Origin: a virus
Virus record (IMG/VR): IMGVR_UViG_3300020470_000142
Span: 1-29,824 of that record
Length of the DNA stretch: 29,824 bases
Strand: one strand, 5' to 3'
The notes under the pieces are model-generated. The model made no database searches. It was not told the origin of the DNA and was given only the letters and a program-made list of their open reading frames with translations. Within the stretch, counting starts at the first letter, position 1, and the number at the start of each line of letters is the position of its first letter. Shown one piece after another: positions 22,000 to 28,887 of the stretch. Both the position numbers and the translations under genes were made by a program.

Positions 22000-22524
22000 T
22001 CATCCAGTTTGCTGAAAGGTTTGCAGGTGTTTGGTCACCTCCTTGTGCGCACTTAAAGCCACCTCAATAATAGAATCACGATCTTCTTTTTGGATATGAC
22101 CACACCAAAGTCTTGGTGGCTGATCTTCCCAGCTTTCATCTTCTGCATTATCCACCAACAAGATCTCTTGAAATGTTACACCTTGATCTTCACTTGCTTG
22201 TGTCACAACCTGTTTCAATATTTTGTTTTGGTGATCTTCAATATGCTTGAACTTTGTTGGATCTAGACCATGCATGATGTTCAGCAACTGTTCAAGATCC
22301 TGTTCAGTTGCATCTTCACTTTCAACACGTTCAAAGATGTCTTTTTGTTTTGCAATTCTTTTTATCTCGTTAACATCTAAAACACTTGACGCTACAAGAG
22401 AAGAAGCCAAACCAGCTGCTTCCGCTTCAAGCGGTGACAGTGATTTGACTTTAAAAATAACTTGACCACCAAACGCTGTAACATCAACTGTGGTGACTTC
22501 TTGAATCCTTTGTATAAATTTCAT
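22000..22524 (-). CDS. Tail assembly chaperone, first frame
   Basis: A 174-aa protein between the tail tube and tape measure genes, the conserved position of gpG-type chaperones. It is mostly helical and acidic (ESEDATEQDLEQLLNIMHGLD), with hydrophobic N-terminal strands (FGGQVIFKVKSLSPLEAEAAG). It probably coats the tape measure and recruits tube subunits. The start follows TAGGAAATTAG. It ends at TGA 22000-22002, where a second frame overlaps. Confidence 0.7.
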   Translation of the reverse strand: MKFIQRIQEVTTVDVTAFGGQVIFKVKSLSPLEAEAAGLASSLVASSVLDVNEIKRIAKQKDIFERVESEDATEQDLEQLLNIMHGLDPTKFKHIEDHQNKILKQVVTQASEDQGVTFQEILLVDNAEDESWEDQPPRLWCGHIQKEDRDSIIEVALSAHKEVTKHLQTFQQTG

Positions 22525-23469
22525 CTAATTTCCTATTCCTGTGGCATCGCTGTTAACACATGTAATCTTTCCACCCACATTTGCATTGTCTGCAAGTCCT
22601 GTGAAAGTTAAGGTTCTTTCTACACGTCCAAACGCATTAACAGGATCTGAATGATCTGTGATGATTGCGTTTGTTAAATCAAATATAATCCGATCAGCCC
22701 CACTTGTGAATTCCAAACGCACATCACTTTGTGTACCGGCTATGAAAGCAGTTTGCAAAGCATCATTCTCTATATCCAACGTGGCTTCTAAAGTTATTGT
22801 TCTAACATCACCCACAGCCGGTTCACCTGTTTCCTTGTTACCTAACAGATCACGTCGTTCCAGATTGTTGTTGACAGTAAAAGTAAAACTTCTCACATCA
22901 TAATTTGCTCCATCAAAACTCAACTGACTAGCATGAAAGTGAAGAACAGATGTGCCTGTGCCAAAAGAACTTGTGATGTTTGCAGATCGTGCCAAAGAGG
23001 TCTTTCCAATAAAGTCAATAGTGGCAGTCATCTCACCACCGGCTTCACAACTGATTGCCAAGGTGCTAATTTTTATTCCTGTAAATCGTTCTTTTTGGTT
23101 GGTTATACCAGTACCACGTTGCACCTCAAGAGTTGCAGATGGCAATGACAGATCTGGTGTGTATTCATTAGTGTATGGGCCCGTTCCGCTGTTGGCTAGA
23201 TTTCCCAAAGCCATTTCAAATAGCAAACCCAATCCTTGATACATCACAGGCATCTCGATAGATCCCTCAACTCTCAAAAATCCGTCATACAATCCACCCA
23301 GCACACCACTTGCCGGTACAGACAAATTAGCCTTTTGACCACGTTCCTGTACTTTCTGAATTGAAACAGAATTGATTCTGTTTGATATGGTTGTGGATAC
23401 AGCCACACCCCATGTTGATTCTTTTGCATATTTTATAAAGGCACCATGCCCAGTTAATACAGCTGCCAT
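22525..23469 (-). CDS. Major tail tube protein
   Basis: A 314-aa protein with TAGGAG before ATG 23469. The sequence begins AAVLTGHGAFIKYAKESTWGVAVS, a common opening of siphovirus tube proteins (a strand followed by TWG), and contains QGLGLLFEMALGN, then repeated beta strands (ALEVQR, EMTATIDFIGK, RTLTFTGLADN). It is expected to form the stacked hexamer tube through which DNA exits. Location between the tail terminator group and the chaperones agrees. Confidence 0.8.
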   Translation of the reverse strand: MAAVLTGHGAFIKYAKESTWGVAVSTTISNRINSVSIQKVQERGQKANLSVPASGVLGGLYDGFLRVEGSIEMPVMYQGLGLLFEMALGNLANSGTGPYTNEYTPDLSLPSATLEVQRGTGITNQKERFTGIKISTLAISCEAGGEMTATIDFIGKTSLARSANITSSFGTGTSVLHFHASQLSFDGANYDVRSFTFTVNNNLERRDLLGNKETGEPAVGDVRTITLEATLDIENDALQTAFIAGTQSDVRLEFTSGADRIIFDLTNAIITDHSDPVNAFGRVERTLTFTGLADNANVGGKITCVNSDATGIGN

Positions 23470-23478
23470 GTCAATCTC

Positions 23479-24246
23479 CTAGGTTGGCAATAAATCTTTA
23501 GTTTTCATTAAACATCTTATATCATAAATCTGTTTGTTTGTTGTAGATAACCTAACAAGAAACGCATAGTCAGTATTGTTAGCACCACCTTTTGCACGTG
23601 CCACAACATATCCACCTAGGAATCTTGTGGATGCAAGGTCATAACGTGAATCACTATTGCTTCCACCACTATCTAACGAATTAACGATAACAAATTCAAC
23701 TTCTTCAAAAAGCAATCTTCCGTTGCTTTCTGTTGTTCTTGTCTCTAATAAACCACGAAATGAAAAGAACACATCAATTTCTTCTGTTGTCTGTTTCACA
23801 AATGTAGTTGTGGGTGCGTTTGCTGTTGGCACCAATCCATACCCATCGACAATACGTGCCAAAGGCGCACCCAGAAAAATGTATCCGTTTTTTGGTGTGC
23901 TGATCGTTATAGAAGAAGATCGATCTGTTGATTCAGTTGCATATCCATAATATACAAAGAATTGCACCAAACTATTCGGTGCGGGCACTTGGATGTTATC
24001 AAGTTGTAGAACCAAATTTTTGTTTGCATAGTTTGCACCGGCTTTTCTCTGGAATTGTTGCACAACTCCATTGGCATCTGTCACAACTACATCCAGAAAG
24101 TCTGATCTGATTGTATCCCAAAACAGATCCCAATCAGATGGCACGGTGATTTCCACATCGTGGTTTGCCGGTATACTGTTGGTGGTGCTAAAGTCAAGCG
24201 TTATAGATTTCCTATAAATATATTCTTCATTAAACCAGAAAGCCAT
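23479..24246 (-). CDS. DUF2341-like beta-sandwich protein in the tail operon
   Basis: A 255-aa protein. ATG 24246 overlaps the tail terminator stop (TGATG) and follows GAGGTTTGTG. The N-terminal half reads YIYRKSITLDFS...SIPANHDVEITVPSDWDLFWDTIRSDFLDVVVTDANG, then VQFFVYYGYA, which follows the W-Y-R-K strand, then D...T-D and F-YYG pattern of DUF2341. This domain is often in sugar-binding or adhesive surface proteins. The C-terminal half is different and ends SRYDLASTRFLGGYVVARAKGG. Position between tail terminator and tube is unusual; it may decorate the tail or tail-neck. Family assignment is from the pattern only. Confidence 0.48.
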   Translation of the reverse strand: MAFWFNEEYIYRKSITLDFSTTNSIPANHDVEITVPSDWDLFWDTIRSDFLDVVVTDANGVVQQFQRKAGANYANKNLVLQLDNIQVPAPNSLVQFFVYYGYATESTDRSSSITISTPKNGYIFLGAPLARIVDGYGLVPTANAPTTTFVKQTTEEIDVFFSFRGLLETRTTESNGRLLFEEVEFVIVNSLDSGGSNSDSRYDLASTRFLGGYVVARAKGGANNTDYAFLVRLSTTNKQIYDIRCLMKTKDLLPT

Positions 24247-24707
24247 CACAAACCTCTATCTGACACAAAACTAATTTCTGCCTGTAATATACACACACCA
24301 ACTTGATTGAATCCATAGCGATCACCATCAACTGTTGCAGATTGGAATACGATGTTGTCAATTCTTCCGGCAGTTAGTCCCAAAGTTCTATCTTCTAGTA
24401 TTCTGTTTTGCACATCTGCACCAAGATTCACAGCATTAACGGTTCGATCATAGTTACTTGAACCACTTGCAAAGCAGTAAAGTTGAAAAGTCATGGTGCC
24501 TTGGTATCTTGTCAAGGTTGTTCCATTCTCTTGAGTTTGAGAAATATAACCAATATAAACAGAAGGAACAGCCGGTGCTTCTGCAAATCGCCCTTTGTAA
24601 ATAGCCAAAGACATATCAAGACCACTATAATCTCCACCACCAGAATAATCATGTGCTGATCTAGTTGCCAACGCATTCCATGTTTCTACTATGATTGGTG
24701 TGGGCAT
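24246..24707 (-). CDS. Tail terminator-like protein
   Basis: A 153-aa protein in the slot of the tail terminator, after the gp10-like gene. The sequence (AVPSVYIGYISQTQENGTTLTRYQGTMTFQLYCFASG, then NRILEDRTLGLTAGRIDN) has the mixed alpha/beta outline of lambda gpU-type proteins that cap the tube. No definitive motif. It starts one base after the previous stop and overlaps the next gene. Confidence 0.6.
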   Translation of the reverse strand: MPTPIIVETWNALATRSAHDYSGGGDYSGLDMSLAIYKGRFAEAPAVPSVYIGYISQTQENGTTLTRYQGTMTFQLYCFASGSSNYDRTVNAVNLGADVQNRILEDRTLGLTAGRIDNIVFQSATVDGDRYGFNQVGVCILQAEISFVSDRGL

Positions 24708-24708
24708 T

Positions 24709-25131
24709 TCAGATTCCAGATGGAGACAGTTGGAGTTTTAGCAATTTTCTTAAAAAGTCTGGCAAGTTCTCTTGTTCTTCTTTGACTGATCTGCCAAGGA
24801 AAAAGAATGGCTTTATGCCACTTGTTCCAAACTCAAGATCATCTGCATAGTCTACCACACCACCACGTGACATTCCACCGGCTTGCAAGGCAATCCCAAA
24901 CCCATCTCTGGTGTCTATGAATCCACTAACAATACTGGATCGCAACCTACCAGTCAATTTGTAGTCACGTTCAAAACCGGCACGTGTTGTTGGTTGGTAG
25001 AAATCCTGTGTGGCTGTTTTTTTACCACGTCGTTCCAGATCAAACTTGAATTTGTGCAGTCCTTTTTTAAAGTCACGATTAAATGTGTTTGCACGATCAT
25101 TCATCATCTTTTCAAATTCTTCACCAAGCAT
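24709..25131 (-). CDS. HK97 gp10-like head-tail/tail completion protein
   Basis: A 140-aa protein with AGGTG before ATG 25131; the GTG at 25140 is less likely. Features are basic helices (FNRDFKKGLHKFKFDLERRGKK), then TGRLRSSIVSGF, and the typical ending YADDLEFGTSGIKPFFFLGRSV followed by a helix. LEFGT and KPFFF are hallmarks of the gp10 family. It probably joins the connector and tail or helps tail completion. Confidence 0.72.
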   Translation of the reverse strand: MLGEEFEKMMNDRANTFNRDFKKGLHKFKFDLERRGKKTATQDFYQPTTRAGFERDYKLTGRLRSSIVSGFIDTRDGFGIALQAGGMSRGGVVDYADDLEFGTSGIKPFFFLGRSVKEEQENLPDFLRKLLKLQLSPSGI

Positions 25132-25140
25132 CGTTGTCAC

Positions 25141-25752
25141 CTATAAGATTGATCGTGGCATTCTAAATTGCCACAGAACTTGTTTTGCTTCTTCTGGTAT
25201 AACTCTGGATGATAGATTCACAGATATTCCGGCAAGAGCCATGGTTTCTTTTCCTTGGCTTTGTTTTGCTCGTTGTAGATGTGAACACAAAACACAAATG
25301 GCATGCTCTAATGCCGGTGGAGCAGATGCAAAACCGGCATTGCAAACCACTTTGTTTGCTCTGAATCCACGATAAAATGTATCTGGCTTTGATGGCTTGA
25401 TTATCAATCGACCGTTGATGCTGTCTATCTCAATATTTGAAAGTGTTAAAGCGGTGTCACTTCCATAGACTCTTAAAACATCGCTGTGTACAGATGCAAC
25501 AGAATTGATCGGTTTAACGTTTAACTGTAAAACGGTTCTGTCACTATCTGTCGGTGCATCAAAATATAACGTGTATGTGGTTTGAGAAAGTTGAGCCGTT
25601 GTGGTGGAACTCGATGGCTTTGGAAAACCAAGGAATTCTGCCACAACGGCTTCAACACGATTCAGCATGTTCTGCAGTTCAGTATCAGATCCGGTGTTTG
25701 CACCGATTTCGGTTAAATACTCTTTTAGAGTCGCAACTGATACTAACGACAT
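25141..25752 (-). CDS. Head-tail connector (HK97 gp6-like adaptor)
   Basis: A 203-aa protein after the capsid genes. It starts with helices of the adaptor type (LVSVATLKEYLTEIGANTGSDTELQNMLNRVEAVVAEFLGF), then beta strands (YTLYFDAPTDSDRTVLQL; INGRLIIKPS), and finishes with helices (PALEHAICVLCSHLQRAK). That alpha-beta-alpha order is usual for the dodecameric adaptor that sits under the portal. The Shine-Dalgarno is weak, and the start is four bases after the previous stop. Confidence 0.72.
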   Translation of the reverse strand: MSLVSVATLKEYLTEIGANTGSDTELQNMLNRVEAVVAEFLGFPKPSSSTTTAQLSQTTYTLYFDAPTDSDRTVLQLNVKPINSVASVHSDVLRVYGSDTALTLSNIEIDSINGRLIIKPSKPDTFYRGFRANKVVCNAGFASAPPALEHAICVLCSHLQRAKQSQGKETMALAGISVNLSSRVIPEEAKQVLWQFRMPRSIL

Positions 25753-25755
25753 ACA

Positions 25756-26130
25756 TTATCCACGCGCCAATTCAAATACCAACAAACAATCCAGATCGAT
25801 TGCCAACCCTGTACCATTATGAGCATAATGCACGATCAGTTCATCAGTAGCAGATACTGTTGAATCAAGCAAGGGTGCCAACGCTTCATTGGTTACAGCT
25901 GCAAGATCGTCTGTTTGAAAAGAACGCTCAAACAAAACATCTGATCCTTTTTTGATCTGCAATTTTGAGTAGTTAGTATTGTTTGCAGTTATACCTGCTC
26001 TTGAACAAATCACCACACTAGCAAGTTTTGCATTGCGATCGCATGGGATATTTCTTAAAGTTCCAGAACTACCTAGTGATGCGCTTTTGACTGCTTCACA
26101 ATATAGCCTGTATGTTTTATTATCTGACAT
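25756..26130 (-). CDS. Small protein after the major capsid gene, possible head decoration
   Basis: A 124-aa protein with AGGAG before ATG 26130. It is beta-rich (YSKLQIKKGSDVLFERSFQTDD, then TDELIVHYAHNGTGLAIDLDCLLVFELARG) and lies directly downstream of the major capsid gene, the usual place for a decoration or head-fibre protein. It has no recognised motif. The strand pattern resembles the plus-strand protein at 12843-13211, though I could not align them convincingly. Confidence 0.55.
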   Translation of the reverse strand: MSDNKTYRLYCEAVKSASLGSSGTLRNIPCDRNAKLASVVICSRAGITANNTNYSKLQIKKGSDVLFERSFQTDDLAAVTNEALAPLLDSTVSATDELIVHYAHNGTGLAIDLDCLLVFELARG

Positions 26131-26144
26131 TATAAACTCCTAAA

Positions 26145-27602
26145 TTAGTATGAACTATTGTAACCGAAAACAACATTTTTCTTGTCTGTTTTGTCTGGTG
26201 TATCCATCACAGATCGTAAAGTAGCAACGATCTCAATGGCTCCAGCACGGATGTCTTTTTGTGTTTCTACTAGTATGCCACGTCGCAAATATTGATAGTA
26301 AGATTCACGAGCAAAGATCAAAACACCAGATTTGGTTTTGGTCACGTTGTCATATTTACCAGATGCATTTAGATCGGCACCAAGGAATCGTGACATGATG
26401 ATGGGGATACCCATAACACTTGCGATCTGTCCTTTAAGAATAGCTGCATTTGCTCCAAACACATCAAGTGTTTTGGTTTCAGTCATGTTCATAATACCAG
26501 ACACCATAACCTCTGGAGACACCACAATGACTTTATCAGCCACACCGAATTCACCCATTTTACCAAGCATGGTGATCAAATCAGCATATTCAAGGGTGGT
26601 CGCACCAGCAGCTGCAATGTCATGTGTAGATGAACGATCAAAGGCATGCTTTCTTAAACCATGAAACAAACGACGATGATCAGATGCTGTACCTAGACCA
26701 ACGGTGCCCCATCGATCTCGAATGTTCCAAGAAGCCAAAGCATCTTGTGCGCCAGTAGTATCACCATTAATAATTGCATCTTCATAGGCATCTTCGATGT
26801 CTTGACTTAAAACATTTTGAAGAAGTGATGTCATAGCAAAAGCTGCATCTTCACTAGCTGCATCGTCTACAATAATACGTGATGCCAAACCAGATATGCT
26901 GATTGATTTTTGACTTGTTGCCACATCACTTGCAGTATATAATGCCGGATCATTAGAAGTGATCTGCCCTTTTAAGTATGGACGTGAACCACGATCCATT
27001 CTAGGCAAAAGCAAGGTGTTTCTTTCTACTTCTTGAACTTGTAATAACTGACGCAATCCACCACGCTGTTGGAACGATTGAAACAAATCAGAACTAAATT
27101 CATCTGGTATGAATTCCGCACCGGTTCCGGCTACATCATTGAATGCTCTTTGAATCGCTGGAAGAATGACCTTGGGTGCTTTCATTAGATGCTTGTACAA
27201 ATTTGCATCTGCCCTTGGTGTGTATGGGTCACGCATACATAGACGTGCCAAAGTTCTCTTTTGGGTCATGTCTAAAAGTTCTGCATGCCAGTCGTTGGCT
27301 GGAACACTTGCATCCAACAAACCTTCTTGCTGTACAGGTACAGATCCACGTCCCTCAATACTTTTTTTGATTGTCTTATTTTTTAGAACAATCGATCCAT
27401 CTTCTTCACGATAACGTGACAGAATTGAATCATCACCAATAGGTTGAACACTTTGCTGATTGTTCTCCACTAAAGCCTTTTGGATTTTTTTAAGTTCTTC
27501 AACTTTAGAATCAAATTGATTCATTTTTTCTTCAGCATTTTGCTGTCGCACAATCAAGTTGTTTAACGCTTCACGTGCTTGCTTTGGGTTTGTATATTCC
27601 AT
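26145..27602 (-). CDS. Major capsid protein, HK97 fold
   Basis: A 485-aa protein. Residues about 1-115 are a coiled-coil delta domain (REALNNLIVRQQNAEEKMNQFDSKVEELKKIQKALVENNQ-like heptads) that acts as internal scaffold and is removed by the protease. The mature part includes TGAEFIPDEFSSDLFQ, then the E-loop and spine, then AIINGDTTG, a frequent signature of HK97-type capsids, and EFGVADKVIVVSPEVM. Start ATG 27602 has AGGAG before it. It forms the icosahedral shell with the preceding prohead protease. Confidence 0.93.
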   Translation of the reverse strand: MEYTNPKQAREALNNLIVRQQNAEEKMNQFDSKVEELKKIQKALVENNQQSVQPIGDDSILSRYREEDGSIVLKNKTIKKSIEGRGSVPVQQEGLLDASVPANDWHAELLDMTQKRTLARLCMRDPYTPRADANLYKHLMKAPKVILPAIQRAFNDVAGTGAEFIPDEFSSDLFQSFQQRGGLRQLLQVQEVERNTLLLPRMDRGSRPYLKGQITSNDPALYTASDVATSQKSISISGLASRIIVDDAASEDAAFAMTSLLQNVLSQDIEDAYEDAIINGDTTGAQDALASWNIRDRWGTVGLGTASDHRRLFHGLRKHAFDRSSTHDIAAAGATTLEYADLITMLGKMGEFGVADKVIVVSPEVMVSGIMNMTETKTLDVFGANAAILKGQIASVMGIPIIMSRFLGADLNASGKYDNVTKTKSGVLIFARESYYQYLRRGILVETQKDIRAGAIEIVATLRSVMDTPDKTDKKNVVFGYNSSY

Positions 27603-27618
27603 GGGATTTCTCCTGTCC

Positions 27619-28380
27619 TTATGAAAGTAAGTATTTGATTAATGATTTAATGTTGGTTTCTTCATCTTCTTCTTCATCGTCATAAAAGTCTTTGTCTTTT
27701 TCATCGTCATCATCGTGACCATATCCAGATTCTTCGACTTCTTCAACTTCTTCGACTTCTTCAACTTCTTCTGGTTCTTTATCCATCTTGGCAAAAGACA
27801 CAATGAATTTATCTGCCTGTTCTTCTATATCCAGAATGTGTTTGACATGTTCAAGTTGAGTTGCCGGTTTTGACAATAGTTCTGTTCTCACCATCTGTCT
27901 GATCATCTCTTGCAAAGGTGTAAAGTTCTTTGCAATCGCTTCAGAATTTGCCGGTATCGTTACCACAGAAACCTCAAGCAATTCATTATCGCTGTAATAC
28001 ATTCCAGATTTCCCAAATGCTTTATGGTCCGATGGAAGTTCTGATCTCATGATTCCTTTTTGTGGTTGGAATCCAACTGATACTGCTTTCAAATATCCGG
28101 CTTCAACTTTACGTGCTACTGTTGCACCCAGTTCATCTTCCATATCAAATTCCACATCAATCTCAAGTTGTCCATTAACAACACCAATATTTTTGGCACG
28201 TCCTATGGGCAACATGTCTTGCCGATGATTTAACAGGATGACTGGATTGTTTTGGTATCCATCAAGAATCCAAGAATCTTGATCTATCACATCATTATAT
28301 CGATCTGAATTTGCAGTAGATGCAATGAACGAAGCGGTGCCAACTTCTTTGGCTGTTATTTCAGCAAACTTTTGAATCAT
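27619..28380 (-). CDS. Prohead protease, HK97 S78 family, with acidic repeat tail
   Basis: A 253-aa protein. The catalytic half shows STANSDRYNDVIDQDSW, PVILLNHRQD (H52), YLKAVSVGFQP (S101) and ELLEVSVVTIPANSEA, matching the S78 assembly protease family, which matures the capsid by removing the delta domain. The last 55 residues are an unusual acidic low-complexity tail (repeated EEVEEVEE, then DDDDEKDKDFYDDEEEDEE) ending in a short helix (NIKSLIKYLLS). The DNA there is a run of CTTCTTCGA-like repeats. The tail could recruit the protease into the prohead. A consensus-like promoter sits just upstream. Confidence 0.9.
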   Translation of the reverse strand: MIQKFAEITAKEVGTASFIASTANSDRYNDVIDQDSWILDGYQNNPVILLNHRQDMLPIGRAKNIGVVNGQLEIDVEFDMEDELGATVARKVEAGYLKAVSVGFQPQKGIMRSELPSDHKAFGKSGMYYSDNELLEVSVVTIPANSEAIAKNFTPLQEMIRQMVRTELLSKPATQLEHVKHILDIEEQADKFIVSFAKMDKEPEEVEEVEEVEEVEESGYGHDDDDEKDKDFYDDEEEDEETNIKSLIKYLLS

Positions 28381-28403
28381 AATTAACCTACAATAATGAT
28401 TTG

Positions 28404-28432
28404 ACTTTACACCAATTTAGGATTCTTGTCAA
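28404..28432 (-). promoter_or_regulatory. Promoter upstream of the protease-capsid genes
   Basis: On the minus strand, a perfect TTGACA (28432-28427) and TAAAGT (28409-28404) are separated by 17 bases, in the 69-base gap ahead of the protease gene. The spacer ends AAATTGGTG, close to the fibre promoter at 15436-15464. It could boost capsid expression within the long operon. Confidence 0.65.
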
Positions 28433-28449
28433 AAAAGAATATTGTAACA

Positions 28450-28887
28450 TCATTTACGTTCTCTGAACAGCCTTGTGCAATCTTCATTGAAAACGTCAAC
28501 AGGATCGGTGCCACCCTCAACTTCTACAGATGACACACAGGCATCTAATATTTTTAATGTGTTTGAAATATTTGATATTTCCTCACATTCTGCACCAGAA
28601 GTTTGTGCATCGTTTCCACGGGTTTGCAATCTGCAAAACATTTCACGGCATAAAAGGTCACCATGTTTATCAATATGGTTTTGTGAACAACTAACAGCAA
28701 CCAACTCTGGACTGGTCACCTGTTTGATTATTTCCTGTTGATCTTTAGCAACTTGATCTGATACAACCACCGGTGGTATGTCTTGATCTGCCTTTTTATT
28801 TATAAGCAACACAGAACCGCCACCAATAATCAAACCTGCTAAACTTGCAATGATATACCCAGTTAACATCTCACCATCCTTTTTCAT
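28450..28887 (-). CDS. Single-pass membrane protein with cysteine-rich outer part
   Basis: A 145-aa protein. ATG 28887 overlaps the portal stop (ATGA); ATG 28869 with GGTGAG is an alternative. A hydrophobic helix (YIIASLAGLIIGGGSVLLI) lies near the N terminus, then a charged segment and an outer region with six cysteines (SCSQNH, LLCREMFC, ECEE, DACVSS, EDCTR). The pattern suggests disulphide-bonded external residues with the N terminus inside. There is no signal-peptidase site or spanin helix. Such a gene between portal and protease is not standard. I recognise no family; an accessory lysis, superinfection-exclusion or assembly role are all possible. Confidence 0.6.
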   Translation of the reverse strand: MKKDGEMLTGYIIASLAGLIIGGGSVLLINKKADQDIPPVVVSDQVAKDQQEIIKQVTSPELVAVSCSQNHIDKHGDLLCREMFCRLQTRGNDAQTSGAECEEISNISNTLKILDACVSSVEVEGGTDPVDVFNEDCTRLFRERK

